This document shows, in pieces, positions 1-9,584 of a DNA stretch of 39,460 nt (its first letter is position 1; every line of letters starts with the position of its first letter). This DNA is from DASSNR01 sp036278935 (lineage in GTDB: Bacteria > Gemmatimonadota > Gemmatimonadetes > Gemmatimonadales > Gemmatimonadaceae): positions 1 to 39,460 of the forward strand of contig DASUKA010000113.1 of the NCBI GenBank assembly GCA_036278935.1, given 5' to 3'. Both the position numbers and the translations under genes were made by a program. The notes below the pieces were generated by a model. The model made no database searches and was not told the origin of the DNA. It worked only from the letters and a program-made list of their open reading frames with translations.

Positions 1-657
1 GAGCAGCTCAGTGGCTGGGTGCAGAGCGGGATCACGAGCGTGAAGATGAAGATCGGGCGCCACCCGGAGCAGGACGTGGCGCGCGTGCGCGCGGCGCGCG
101 AGGCGATCGGGCCCGAGACGGAGCTGTTCGTCGACGCGAACGGCGCCTACACGCGCAAGCAGGCGCTGGCGTTCGCGCAGGCGTTCGCGGAGTTGGGCGT
201 GTGCTGGTTCGAGGAGCCCGTCTCCTCCGATGACCTGCCCGGACTGCGGCTGCTGCGCGATCGCGCGCCTGCCGGCATGGAGATCGCAGCAGGCGAGTAC
301 GGGTATGAGCCGAGCTACTTTCGGCGGATGCTCGATGCTGGTGCGGTGGATGTGCTGCAGGCGGACGCGACACGCTGTGAAGGGCTGAGCGGATTCCTGC
401 GTGTGGGTCCGCTCTGCGATGCGCACATGCTGGCGCTCTCGGCGCACACCGCGCCGTCGCTCCACGCGCACCCGTGCTGCGCGGTGAGCGCGGCGCGAAA
501 CGTGGAGTACTTCCACGATCACGTGCGCATCGAGCAGTTGCTGTTCGACGGCGCGCTGACCGCGGTGGACGGCATGTTGACGCCGGACCGGTCGCGGCCA
601 GGGCTGGGGCTGGAGCTCAAGCGGGCGGACGCCGAGCGGTACGCGGTGTCCACCTAG
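1..657 (+). CDS. Enolase-superfamily dehydratase/epimerase, 3' part
   Basis: The gene is open at the left edge, so only the C-terminal 218 residues are present, and it stops at TAG 655-657. It is the TIM-barrel half of a mandelate racemase/muconate lactonizing type enzyme. Visible are the KMK catalytic lysine motif near the start, VDANGAY (first metal ligand), WFEEP (second), AAGEYGYE (third), LQADATRC, and the SAHTAPSLH segment expected to carry the catalytic His. This set fits the mandelate-racemase subgroup, which abstracts a proton alpha to a carboxylate, often on sugar acids. The substrate cannot be read from the fragment. The dehydrogenase gene 111 bases downstream may belong to the same 2-hydroxy-acid or sugar-acid catabolism, but that is inference. 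Family assignment is secure and specificity is unknown. Confidence 0.88.
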   Translation, partial: EQLSGWVQSGITSVKMKIGRHPEQDVARVRAAREAIGPETELFVDANGAYTRKQALAFAQAFAELGVCWFEEPVSSDDLPGLRLLRDRAPAGMEIAAGEYGYEPSYFRRMLDAGAVDVLQADATRCEGLSGFLRVGPLCDAHMLALSAHTAPSLHAHPCCAVSAARNVEYFHDHVRIEQLLFDGALTAVDGMLTPDRSRPGLGLELKRADAERYAVST

Positions 658-768
658 AGCGCGCTCTCGCGCGTGGCGCCGGAGGAGCGGAACGGAGGAG
701 TGGAGTGCTGACGATCGAGTGGAGAGTGCGAGGATGAAGGACACGGAAGCGCTGGAGCAGCAGGCACC

Positions 769-3700
769 ATGACCGTGCAGAGTGAAGCCATCATGCGGCA
801 CCCGATTCGCGGCGCCGGTGTGAAGCCCGCTGATGTGGACGCGCGGGCGCTCGAAGCGATGCTCGCGGGAGAGATCGCGGGTGAAGTGCGCTTCTCGGCG
901 GGCGACCGCGCGCTCTGGGCCACCGATGCCTCCAACTATCGGCAGATTCCGATCGGCGTGGTGCTGCCACGGAGTGTGGAGGACGTCATAGCCACCATGG
1001 CGATGGCGCGCCGTTACGGGGCGCCCGTGCTGGTTCGTGGCGGCGGCACCAGTCTCGCCGGCCAGTGCTGCAACACGGCGGTGGTGATCGATATGTCGAA
1101 GTACATGAACCATGTGCTCGAGATCGACGCCGATCACCGCCGCGCGCGCGTGGAGCCTGGAACCGTGCTCGATGACCTGCGCGCGGCCGCCGCTCCGCAC
1201 GGGCTCACCTTCGGCCCGGATCCCGCCACGCATAACCGCAATACGCTGGGCGGGATGATCGGCAACGACTCGTGCGGCATCCACTCCGTCATGGCCGAGT
1301 TCTACGGCCCGGGTGCCCGGACCGCGGAGCAGGTGGAGAGCCTGGACATCCTCACGTACGATGGCGTGCGCATGCGCGTGGGGCCTACGCCTGAGGATGA
1401 GCTGGAGCGCATCATCGCCGGCGGAGGGCGGCGCGGCGAGATCTACGCGGGCCTTCGCGCTCTGCGCGACCGGTACGCCGATCGCATCCGGGAGGGCTTC
1501 CCTCACCTGCTCCGTCGCGTCTCCGGCTTCAACCTTCCCGCGTTGCTCCCCGAAAACGGCTTCAACGTCGCTCGCGCGTTAGTGGGCAGCGAATGCACCT
1601 GCGTGACGGTGATCGAGGCCACGCTCACGCTCATTCATAACCCGCCGTACCGCGCGCTGCTGGTACTCGGCTATCCCACGGTGTTCGACGCGGGCGACCA
1701 CGTGCCGCAGATCCGCGAGTTCCGCCCGGTGGGCCTCGAAGGCATGGACGAGATGCTCGTGCAGGACATGCGGAGGAAGGGGCTGCACACCAAGGACGTC
1801 GGCCTGCTCCCCGAGGGCAACGGCTGGCTCCTGGTGGAGTTCGGAGGTGACAGCCGCGCCGAGGCGAAGGAGCAGGCGCAACGCGCGGCCGACGCCATCC
1901 GGGCGCTCCCCAATGCGCCGAGCATCAAGCTCTACGACTCGGAGTCAGACGAGCATCGCATCTGGGCCGTGCGGGAGTCGGGCCTTGGCGCCACGGCGTT
2001 CGTGCCGGGATCGCCGGAGACGTGGCCGGGCTGGGAAGACTCAGCCGTGCCCGTGGACAAGGTGGGTCACTATCTGCGCGACCTGCGCGCGCTGTTCAGC
2101 AAGTACGACTACCACCCATCGCTGTACGGACACTTCGGGCAGGGGTGCATCCATTGCCGGGTAGCCTTCGATCTCGTCACCGCACAGGGCATCGAGCACT
2201 ATCGCGCGTTCACGCACGAGGCCGCGGAGCTCGTGGTGCGATATGGCGGATCGCTCTCCGGCGAGCATGGCGACGGGCAGGCACGCGCCGACCTGCTGCC
2301 CATCATGTTCGGTGAAGACCTGGTACAGGCATTCCGCGAGTTCAAGGCCGTGTGGGATCCGGAGTGGAAGATGAATCCCGGCAAGGTAGTGGATCCGTAC
2401 TCGCGCACGGAGAACCTGCGACTCGGCACGCACTACGCGCCTACCATACCGGCCACACATTTTCAATTTCCCAACGACAACGGCAGCTTCGCGCACGCGG
2501 CGCTCCGGTGCGTGGGTGTGGGCGAGTGCCGGCGGCACGGCGGCGGCACGATGTGCCCCAGCTATATGGTGCTGCGCGAGGAGAAGGATACCACCCGCGG
2601 CCGCGCGCATCTGCTCTTCGAGATGCTCCAGGGCGAGGTGATCACGGACGGCTGGAAGAGCGAGGCGGTGAAGGAATCGCTCGACCTCTGCCTGGCGTGC
2701 AAGGGGTGCAAGGGCGATTGCCCCGTGAATGTGGACGTGGCCACGTACAAAGCAGAATTCCTCTCGCACTACTACGACGGGAGAATCCGGCCGCGGCAGC
2801 AGTATGCCTTCGGTCTCATCTACTGGTGGGCGCGCGCCGCGTCGCAGATGCCGCAGCTCGTCAACTTCGTGACGCACGCGCCGGGGCTGTCCGTCGTCGC
2901 GAAGGCCGCGGCGGGGATGGCGCCGAAGCGAACGGTCCCGCGCTTCGCCCCGCGCACCTTCAAGGCGTGGTTCCGCGAGCGCCCGGTGCGCAACGCGGGC
3001 GCGCCTCCCGTGCTGCTCTGGCCCGACACCTTCAACAACCACTTCTTCCCAGAGACGCTCGTGGCGGCGGTGGAGGTGCTGGAGGATGCCGGCTTCCAGG
3101 TGCGCGTGCCCGGCCCATCGCTCTGCTGCGGCCGTCCGCTGTACGACTTCGGCATGCTGCCGCAGGCCAAGCGGCAACTCCGACAGATCTTCCGTGTGCT
3201 GGAGCCGGACATCGCGGCCGGCGTGCCGGTGGTGGGGCTCGAGCCGAGCTGCGTCTCCGTGTTCCGCGACGAGATGCACAACCTCTTCCCCGCCGATCAG
3301 AACGCGCAACGGCTCGTGACGCAGGTGTTCTCGCTCAGCGAGTTCCTGGCCGCGCACGCTCCGACCTATGAGCTGCCCCGGCTCGCGCGCAAGGCGCTCG
3401 TGCACGGGCACTGCCATGACAAGGCGATCATGAAGATGAGCGGCGAGGAGCGGCTGCTGCAGGCGATGGGGCTGGACTATCAACTGCTGGACTCCGGGTG
3501 TTGCGGCATGGCCGGCTCGTTCGGCTTCGAGCCGGACAAGTACGACGTCTCCATGGCAGCCGGGGAGCGCGTGCTCCTACCGGCTGTGCGCGCGGCGAGC
3601 GACGACACGCTGATCATCAGCGACGGCTTCAGCTGCCGGGAGCAGATTCGCCAGGGCACGAATCGCGAGGCCGTGCATCTCGCCCAGGTGATGCAGCTGG

Positions 3701-3906
3701 CGTTGCACCAGGATCGGGTGAACGGGACGGCCAGAAAGAAGCCGGAGGTGCAGGTGGCGCGTCTCACGCCGCGCGCCCTCACGCGCCCGCGGGTGTCGCC
3801 GGTGGTGGCAGCGGTGGCGGCGGGCGCCGCGATTGCGGCGGCGGGGTTGGTGGTGCGGTTCCTTCGCCAGAGGAGGGCGCGCGAAGGCACTGTCAGCACC
3901 GGGTGA
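769..3906 (+). CDS. FAD-linked oxidase / Fe-S oxidoreductase fusion (GlcD-GlcF or YdiJ type)
   Basis: This 1045-residue fusion probably oxidises a 2-hydroxy acid (glycolate, D-lactate or similar) and passes electrons through Fe-S clusters to quinone. The N-terminal PCMH FAD-binding domain shows LVRGGGTSLAGQ and NTLGGMIGNDSCG. The FAD-oxidase C-terminal domain includes SGEHGDGQAR. Two ferredoxin-like Cys clusters follow, one around residues 580-595 (CVGVGECRR...MCP) and one around 641 (CLACKGCKGDCP). Two CCG domains come next (SLCCGRPLYD, and HGHCHDK with SGCCGMAGSFG). A hydrophobic C-terminal helix at about residues 1005-1025 suggests membrane anchoring. ATG 769 has GGAG 11 bases upstream; ATG 793 is an alternative start. 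It lies 6 bases before actA, so it may be cotranscribed with alternative complex III and feed the same quinone pool. The substrate is not determinable here. Confidence 0.88.
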   Translation: MTVQSEAIMRHPIRGAGVKPADVDARALEAMLAGEIAGEVRFSAGDRALWATDASNYRQIPIGVVLPRSVEDVIATMAMARRYGAPVLVRGGGTSLAGQCCNTAVVIDMSKYMNHVLEIDADHRRARVEPGTVLDDLRAAAAPHGLTFGPDPATHNRNTLGGMIGNDSCGIHSVMAEFYGPGARTAEQVESLDILTYDGVRMRVGPTPEDELERIIAGGGRRGEIYAGLRALRDRYADRIREGFPHLLRRVSGFNLPALLPENGFNVARALVGSECTCVTVIEATLTLIHNPPYRALLVLGYPTVFDAGDHVPQIREFRPVGLEGMDEMLVQDMRRKGLHTKDVGLLPEGNGWLLVEFGGDSRAEAKEQAQRAADAIRALPNAPSIKLYDSESDEHRIWAVRESGLGATAFVPGSPETWPGWEDSAVPVDKVGHYLRDLRALFSKYDYHPSLYGHFGQGCIHCRVAFDLVTAQGIEHYRAFTHEAAELVVRYGGSLSGEHGDGQARADLLPIMFGEDLVQAFREFKAVWDPEWKMNPGKVVDPYSRTENLRLGTHYAPTIPATHFQFPNDNGSFAHAALRCVGVGECRRHGGGTMCPSYMVLREEKDTTRGRAHLLFEMLQGEVITDGWKSEAVKESLDLCLACKGCKGDCPVNVDVATYKAEFLSHYYDGRIRPRQQYAFGLIYWWARAASQMPQLVNFVTHAPGLSVVAKAAAGMAPKRTVPRFAPRTFKAWFRERPVRNAGAPPVLLWPDTFNNHFFPETLVAAVEVLEDAGFQVRVPGPSLCCGRPLYDFGMLPQAKRQLRQIFRVLEPDIAAGVPVVGLEPSCVSVFRDEMHNLFPADQNAQRLVTQVFSLSEFLAAHAPTYELPRLARKALVHGHCHDKAIMKMSGEERLLQAMGLDYQLLDSGCCGMAGSFGFEPDKYDVSMAAGERVLLPAVRAASDDTLIISDGFSCREQIRQGTNREAVHLAQVMQLALHQDRVNGTARKKPEVQVARLTPRALTRPRVSPVVAAVAAGAAIAAAGLVVRFLRQRRAREGTVSTG

Positions 3907-3912
3907 GCGAGC

Positions 3913-4563
3913 GTGAGCGCGCTCTTTCCCCGCTGGTCGAATCTGGCCTTCCGCACGGTGCTGCTCGTAGGTGCCATCGGCGCGGTGGCTGTGCCGTTCT
4001 TTCTCATGGGGTGGGTGCGGACGCCGGCGGTCACGCAGCAGTACCATCGCCCCGCGCAGCCGGTGCCGTTCAATCACGTCATCCACGTACACGGCCTCGG
4101 CATCGACTGCCGCTACTGTCACAGCACGGTCGAGCGTGCCGCCACGGCGGGCATCCCCGCCACATCCGTCTGCGTCCCCTGTCACAACCAGACATGGATG
4201 CAATCGCCCGCCTTTGCCGCGGTACGACGGAGCCTGTCCACCGATATGCCTATCCCCTGGCAGCGCGTGAACCGACTGCCGGACTTCGTCTACTTCAACC
4301 ACGCCATTCACGTGAACAAGGGCGTGGGATGCGAAACGTGTCACGGCCGGGTGGACCGCATGACGCAAGTCGACCAGGCCGCTCCGCTCACCATGGGGTG
4401 GTGCCTGGATTGTCATCGCCACCCCGAGCGCTACCTGCGCCCGGTGGCGCAGATGACCACCATGGGATGGACGCCAGAGCGGCCACAGCGCGAGGTGGGA
4501 GAGGAGCTGATGGAACGGTACAAAGTGCGGCACCTCACCAACTGCACCACCTGTCACCGATAG
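3913..4563 (+). CDS. actA: Alternative complex III pentaheme cytochrome c subunit ActA
   Basis: The 216-residue protein has an N-terminal membrane anchor (about residues 13-34) and a periplasmic domain with five CxxCH heme c sites at residues 66-70, 87-91, 140-144, 164-168 and 211-215. ActA of alternative complex III is characteristically a pentaheme cytochrome, so motif count and operon position agree. It would carry electrons from the ActB Fe-S clusters towards the monoheme subunit or the acceptor. The start is GTG 3913, 6 bases after the preceding stop. The last heme site is at the extreme C-terminus. It is the first of six act genes in canonical order. Confidence 0.93.
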   Translation: MSALFPRWSNLAFRTVLLVGAIGAVAVPFFLMGWVRTPAVTQQYHRPAQPVPFNHVIHVHGLGIDCRYCHSTVERAATAGIPATSVCVPCHNQTWMQSPAFAAVRRSLSTDMPIPWQRVNRLPDFVYFNHAIHVNKGVGCETCHGRVDRMTQVDQAAPLTMGWCLDCHRHPERYLRPVAQMTTMGWTPERPQREVGEELMERYKVRHLTNCTTCHR

Positions 4564-4573
4564 GAGCGAGCGC

Positions 4574-7500
4574 ATGACGGATGAGCGGCGGGATCGGTGG
4601 GCGGAGGCATTGCGCGGGCGGAGCGGCGCGGCGTACTGGCGTGGACTCGAGGAGCTGCTCGACACGCCCGAGTTTCGCGACGCCGTGCGACACGAATTTC
4701 CGGCCGCGGTGGACGAGATTCCGGAGGGGATCACGCGCCGCACCTTCGTCAAGCTGCTGGGAGCGAGCCTGGCGCTGGCGGGCGTGAGCGCGTGCACCGC
4801 CGAACCGGCGGAGAAGATCCTCCCGTACGTCACACAGCCGCCCGAGGTCACGCCGGGCATCCCACTGCACTACGCGACGTCGATGGTGCTGGACGGCTAC
4901 GCCACCGGCCTGCTCGTGGAAAGCCACGCCGGCCGCCCGACGAAAGTCGAGGGGAATCCCGCGCACCCGGCCAGCCTGGGCGCCGCCGGCGTGTACGAGC
5001 AGGCGTCCGTGCTGCAGCTCTACGATCCCGATCGCGCCCGCGTGGTGCGCGCGGATCGGCGACGCAGCTCCTGGACGGCGCTCACGCAGGCGCTCGCGCC
5101 CACAGCGCTGCGCACACACGTCGGTGCGCGCGGCGCGGGACTGCGCCTGCTGCTCGAGCCCACATCGTCGCAGGTGGTGGCCGAGCTGCTGGACCGCATC
5201 GGGACGCTGTATCCCGACTCCAAGCGTTACTATTTCGCGCCGCTCGCGAGCGGCCACCGCGAGAGCGGCATGCGCGCCGCGTTGGGCAGCGCATTCGAGA
5301 CCCAGTACGATTTCAGCCGCGCCGACGTGGTGCTTGCGCTCGACGCCGACTTTCTGGCGGCCATGCCCTTCCACCTGCGTCACGCCCGCGACTTCGCGCA
5401 GCGCCGCCACATCGAGCAGCCCACCGACGAGATGAACCGGCTGTACGTGGCGGAAGCGATGCTCACCCCCACCGGTGGGCTTGCCGATCACCGCCTCCGG
5501 GTGCGTGCGTCGGAGATCGAGTCGCTGGCCGCGGCGGTGACCAACCAGGTGATGGGCGAGCGCGCGGCGCAGCTGTCGAATATCCCGGGGAGCGCGCGTC
5601 GTGCCGTGGCGCACCTGCGCGACGCGGGGGGTGCGGCACAGTCGCCGTGGGCGCCATGGGCACAGGCGGTCGCGCACGACCTCGCCGAACACGCGGGGCG
5701 CAGCATCGTCATTGCCGGCCCGCAGCAGAGCGCGGCGGTACATGTCGTAGTGCATCTGCTCAATGCGGCGCTCGGCAATGTCGGGCAGACCGTGTGGTAC
5801 ACGGAGTCGCCGATCGTGGAGGCGGGGGAGGCCAATCATGCGCTGGCGCCGCTGGCGGAGGAGATGCGCGCGGGCCAGGTGGACACGCTGGTGATCCTCG
5901 GCGGGAATCCGGCGTACACGGCACCGGCGGATCTCGACTTCGCGCGGCTGCTCCGGGCCCTGCCGCGGTCGGTCTACCTGGGACTGTATGAGAACGAGAC
6001 CGCAGCGCTCACCCACTGGTTCATTCCCGCGGCGCACTACCTGGAGTCGTGGGGCGACGCCCGCGCGTATGACGGAACGCCGTCCATTATCCAGCCGCTC
6101 ATCGCGCCGATGTACGACGGGAAGACTGGCAGCGAGCTGCTGGCGGCGTTGGCCGGTGAGGACGATGCAAGCGCGCACTCGCTGGTCCAGGGATCGTGGC
6201 GGGGGCGGGTGGGGAGCGCGAACTTCGATGCGTTCTGGACCGATGTGCTGCATCGCGGTCTGGTGCCGCGGAGCGCGGCACCACGCACGCAGGCTTCGCT
6301 CCGGTGGCGGACGCTGGTGCGCGCGCTGGAACAGGCCGCGAATGCGCGGCGCGCCCCCGCGGCGTCACGCGGGCGGCTCGAGCTCGCCTTCCGTCAGGAC
6401 CCGAAGGTGTACGACGGCCGGTTCGCGAACGTCGCATGGCTGCAGGAGCTGCCCGCGCCAGTCACCAAGCTGACGTGGGACAATGCCGCGATGCTGAGCC
6501 CCGCCACCGCGGCGCGGCTCGCCGTGGCGAACGAGGAGATGGTGGAGCTCGGCGCCGAGGGCCGAGTGCTGCGCGTGCCGGTGCTCATCGTTCCCGGTCA
6601 TGCCGATGATGCCGTCACGGTATCGCTGGGCTACGGGCGCGCCGGCGCGGAAGAGATCGCACGCGGCGTTGGAGGGAACGCATACCGGCTGCGCACCACC
6701 GCCGCGCCATACCTCGTCCCAGGCGCCACGCTCACGCGCCGTAACGTCGGGCATCCGCTGGCTATCACGCAGATGCACTCGGCCCTGCACGGGCGGGCGA
6801 TCGTGCTCCAAGCCACGCTCGAAGCGTTCCGGCGCAATCCGCGCTTCACGCAGGACCACAAGGGACGCGTGCTCACGCTGTACCAGCCCTTCCAGTATCG
6901 CACGGGCGATCAATGGGCCATGACTATCGACCTCAGCACCTGCACCGGGTGCAGCGCGTGCGTGGTGGCGTGCCAGGCGGAGAATAACATCCCCGTGGTG
7001 GGCAAGGCGGATGTGCTCAAGGGGCGCGAGATGCACTGGATCCGCATCGACCGGTACTACTCGGGCACGCCCGACGATCCCGCCGTCGTCATGCAGCCCA
7101 TGCTCTGCCAGCAATGCGAGAAGGCGCCGTGCGAGTACGTGTGTCCGGTGAACGCCACCGTGCACAGTCCCGATGGGCTCAACGAGATGATCTACAACCG
7201 ATGTGTGGGCACGCGCTTCTGCTCCAACAACTGCCCGTACAAAGTGCGCCGGTTCAACTGGTTCGACTACAACGCGGAGATCACCGAGACCGAGAAGATG
7301 GTGAAGAACCCCGACGTCACGGTACGGGGGCGCGGGGTGATGGAGAAGTGCACCTTCTGCGTGCAGCGCATCAGGCGGCACCAGATCCAGGCCGAGCTCG
7401 AGGAACGACCGTTGCGGCCCGGCGAAGTGAAGACGGCGTGCCAGCAGGCGTGCCCCACGCAGGCCATCGTGTTCGGCTCCTACACCGACCCGGAGGACGG

Positions 7501-7627
7501 CATTGTGCGCGAGCTGGCGCAGGCGCGGAGCTACGCCGTGCTGCACGAGCTGGGCACGCAGCCGCGGGTGAACTATCTGGCGCGCATCACCAACCCCAAT
7601 CCCGCCATGGGCGGCGGTGAGCGCTGA
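4574..7627 (+). CDS. actB: Alternative complex III molybdopterin-like/Fe-S subunit ActB
   Basis: This 1017-residue protein fuses the two ActB parts. The N-terminus carries a twin-arginine motif (RRTFVKLLG, residues 55-63) about 50 residues in, followed by a hydrophobic stretch and a Cys at 74. Then come a molybdopterin-oxidoreductase-like domain to about residue 750 and a four-cluster ferredoxin domain. Cys groups in the latter are CTGCSACVVAC (about 790), CQQCEKAPCEYVCP, CVGTRFCSNNCP and CTFC...CQQACP. In characterised complexes the molybdopterin-like domain has no cofactor and the Fe-S domain relays electrons; that is family knowledge, not read here. The late Tat motif is normal for this family. 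Its TGA overlaps the ATG of actC by one base. Confidence 0.93.
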   Translation: MTDERRDRWAEALRGRSGAAYWRGLEELLDTPEFRDAVRHEFPAAVDEIPEGITRRTFVKLLGASLALAGVSACTAEPAEKILPYVTQPPEVTPGIPLHYATSMVLDGYATGLLVESHAGRPTKVEGNPAHPASLGAAGVYEQASVLQLYDPDRARVVRADRRRSSWTALTQALAPTALRTHVGARGAGLRLLLEPTSSQVVAELLDRIGTLYPDSKRYYFAPLASGHRESGMRAALGSAFETQYDFSRADVVLALDADFLAAMPFHLRHARDFAQRRHIEQPTDEMNRLYVAEAMLTPTGGLADHRLRVRASEIESLAAAVTNQVMGERAAQLSNIPGSARRAVAHLRDAGGAAQSPWAPWAQAVAHDLAEHAGRSIVIAGPQQSAAVHVVVHLLNAALGNVGQTVWYTESPIVEAGEANHALAPLAEEMRAGQVDTLVILGGNPAYTAPADLDFARLLRALPRSVYLGLYENETAALTHWFIPAAHYLESWGDARAYDGTPSIIQPLIAPMYDGKTGSELLAALAGEDDASAHSLVQGSWRGRVGSANFDAFWTDVLHRGLVPRSAAPRTQASLRWRTLVRALEQAANARRAPAASRGRLELAFRQDPKVYDGRFANVAWLQELPAPVTKLTWDNAAMLSPATAARLAVANEEMVELGAEGRVLRVPVLIVPGHADDAVTVSLGYGRAGAEEIARGVGGNAYRLRTTAAPYLVPGATLTRRNVGHPLAITQMHSALHGRAIVLQATLEAFRRNPRFTQDHKGRVLTLYQPFQYRTGDQWAMTIDLSTCTGCSACVVACQAENNIPVVGKADVLKGREMHWIRIDRYYSGTPDDPAVVMQPMLCQQCEKAPCEYVCPVNATVHSPDGLNEMIYNRCVGTRFCSNNCPYKVRRFNWFDYNAEITETEKMVKNPDVTVRGRGVMEKCTFCVQRIRRHQIQAELEERPLRPGEVKTACQQACPTQAIVFGSYTDPEDGIVRELAQARSYAVLHELGTQPRVNYLARITNPNPAMGGGER

Positions 7628-9030
7628 TGGCCAGCCCGGCACCGCTCCCGAGTGAGGCGCCGCCGCTGCACGAGCGCCTGGTCATCCGCAATCTGCCGGA
7701 CAACGCGGCGCTCACGCAGCAGCTTCTGTCGCCCATCTGGCGTGGCGGCTCGCGGTGGTGGCTCTGGCCCCTGCTCTTCTGCAGCTCCGGGCTGCTCGCG
7801 CTGCTCTTTTTCGTGCTCATCTTCTACACCTTCGCGGAAGGGATCGGCGTATGGGGAAACAACATCCCCGTCGCGTGGGCGTACGCCATCACCGATTTCG
7901 TCTGGTGGATCGGGATCGGGCACGCGGGCACGTTCATCTCGGCGTTTCTCATTCTGCTCAACCAGAAGTGGCGCGCGTCGATCAACCGCATCGCGGAAGC
8001 GATGACGCTTTTCGCGCTCGTGAACGCGATGATCTTCCCGGTGCTGCACCTGGGGCGCCCCTGGTTCTTCTACTGGCTCATTCCCTACCCCTCGGCCATG
8101 CGCGTGTGGCCCAACTTCCGCAGTGCGCTCCCCTGGGATGTGGCGGCCATCAGCACCTACTTCACCGTCTCGCTCCTCTTCTGGTACGTGGGTCTCATCC
8201 CGGATCTCGCCGCGGTGCGCGACAGTGCGCCCGGCGCCATCCGCAAGCGCATCTACGGCCTGCTCGCCCTCGGCTGGCGCGGCGCCAGCCGGCATTGGCA
8301 GCGCTATCGCATCGCGTACATCATCCTGGCCGGTCTCGCCACGCCGCTCGTGATCTCGGTACACAGCATCGTGAGCCTGGATTTCTCCATCGCGCAGCTA
8401 CCCGGCTGGCACTCGACCATCTTCCCGCCGTACTTCGTGGTGGGCGCCATCTACTCGGGGTTCGCGATGGTGCTCATGCTCATCCTTCCCATTCGCTCCG
8501 CCTTCGGCCTGCACGATGTGATCACCGAGCGGCATCTCGACGTGCTGGGCAAGATGCTGCTCGTGATGGGGATGCTGCTGGCGTACAGCTACGTCTGCGA
8601 GGCCTTCACGGCCTATTACAGCGGCAATCAGTTCGAGCAGTACACCTATCTGTTCGCGCGTCCGATGGGTCCGTACGCATGGGTGTACTGGAGCATGACG
8701 CTCTGCAACGTGCTCACTCCGCAGATCTTCTGGTGGTCGTACCTGCGCACGAACGTGGTGGCGCTCTTCTGCGCGTCGGTGGTGATCTTCGTCGCGATGT
8801 GGGCCGAACGGTTCATGCTCATCGTCACGTCGCTGAACCGGGACTTTCTGCCGTCGAGCTGGCATTTCTACGCGCCCACCTGGGTGGACTGGGGCATTCT
8901 TATCGGGAGTCTCGGGCTGTTCTGCTTCCTCTTCTTCGCCTTCCTGCGCTGGGCGCCTTTCATTCCGCTGAGCGAGCTGAAGCGCACGCGCTTCGAGCTG
9001 CGGCGGGAAGCGGAGCACGGGCTCCCATGA
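7627..9030 (+). CDS. actC: Alternative complex III NrfD-like membrane subunit ActC
   Basis: The 467-residue protein is a polytopic membrane protein of the NrfD/PsrC family with about ten hydrophobic segments, the first at about residues 50-72. ActC is one of two homologous membrane subunits of alternative complex III and is thought to take part in quinol oxidation and possibly proton movement. Recognisable pieces include the loops around VWGNNIPVAWAY and the SVHSIVSLDFS segment. It starts in TGATG overlap with actB and ends in ATGA overlap with actD, which argues for translational coupling and fixed stoichiometry. Confidence 0.92.
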   Translation: MASPAPLPSEAPPLHERLVIRNLPDNAALTQQLLSPIWRGGSRWWLWPLLFCSSGLLALLFFVLIFYTFAEGIGVWGNNIPVAWAYAITDFVWWIGIGHAGTFISAFLILLNQKWRASINRIAEAMTLFALVNAMIFPVLHLGRPWFFYWLIPYPSAMRVWPNFRSALPWDVAAISTYFTVSLLFWYVGLIPDLAAVRDSAPGAIRKRIYGLLALGWRGASRHWQRYRIAYIILAGLATPLVISVHSIVSLDFSIAQLPGWHSTIFPPYFVVGAIYSGFAMVLMLILPIRSAFGLHDVITERHLDVLGKMLLVMGMLLAYSYVCEAFTAYYSGNQFEQYTYLFARPMGPYAWVYWSMTLCNVLTPQIFWWSYLRTNVVALFCASVVIFVAMWAERFMLIVTSLNRDFLPSSWHFYAPTWVDWGILIGSLGLFCFLFFAFLRWAPFIPLSELKRTRFELRREAEHGLP

Positions 9031-9584
9031 GGCCGTTCAGGGCACGAGTGCAGGTGATGGGCGAGTTTTCGAGCGCCGAGGCGCTGCTGCGCGCCGTGGA
9101 AAGGCTGCGCGCGGCAGGATACCGGCGGCTTGAGGCGTATTCGCCGTTCGAGATTCCCGGATTGAGCGCCGCGCTCGGCCTCGAGCGCCCGCGGCTTTCG
9201 CTGTACATCCTCATCTGCGGACTGCTGGGCTGCCTCTTCGCATACTGGATTCAATGGTATGCGAATGTGTGGAATTACCTGCTCATCGTGGGGAACCGCC
9301 CCATCCATCCAGTGCTCGCCTTCATCCCCGCGACGTTCGAGGGCACGGTGCTCGGGGCATCACTCGGCGCCTTCTTCGGGTTGCTGGCGTGGACGGGACT
9401 GCCCACGCTCTGGCATCCCGTCTTCGAGATCGAGGGCTTCGAGCGCACGACGATCGACCGGTTCTGGATCACCGCCGCGTGCGGTACGGATGAGCGGGAT
9501 GCCGAGCAGGATGCCGAGCATGGAGAGCGCGTGCTGGCAGAGTTGGGCGCATTGCGCGTGGTGCGGCTGAGGGAGACGCCGTGA
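9027..9584 (+). CDS. actD: Alternative complex III subunit ActD (DUF3341)
   Basis: The product has 185 residues. A cytoplasmic N-terminal segment (SSAEALLRAVERLRAAGYRR) resembles a ferredoxin-like fold. Two transmembrane helices lie at about residues 58-78 and 103-125, separated by a loop with NRPIHPVLAFIP, and a C-terminal tail follows. This is the usual DUF3341 layout of ActD, a structural subunit without cofactors. A longer open frame extends upstream inside actC, but ATG 9027 is chosen for its ATGA overlap with the actC stop and because the protein then matches the family length. It ends in GTGA overlap with actE. Confidence 0.9.
   Translation: MRPFRARVQVMGEFSSAEALLRAVERLRAAGYRRLEAYSPFEIPGLSAALGLERPRLSLYILICGLLGCLFAYWIQWYANVWNYLLIVGNRPIHPVLAFIPATFEGTVLGASLGAFFGLLAWTGLPTLWHPVFEIEGFERTTIDRFWITAACGTDERDAEQDAEHGERVLAELGALRVVRLRETP

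Noticed and set aside
2041..3483. 480-residue open frame on the minus strand
   Set aside because: It is antisense to the FAD/Fe-S dehydrogenase, His/Arg/Ala-rich with no domain; an artefact of high GC.
4535..6253. 572-residue minus-strand open frame
   Set aside because: It is antisense to actB with low-complexity Arg/His composition and no start context.
7755..9026. Long upstream extension of the actD frame
   Set aside because: It overlaps actC out of frame and is Arg/His/Ala-rich; the ATGA overlap at 9027 fixes the start.
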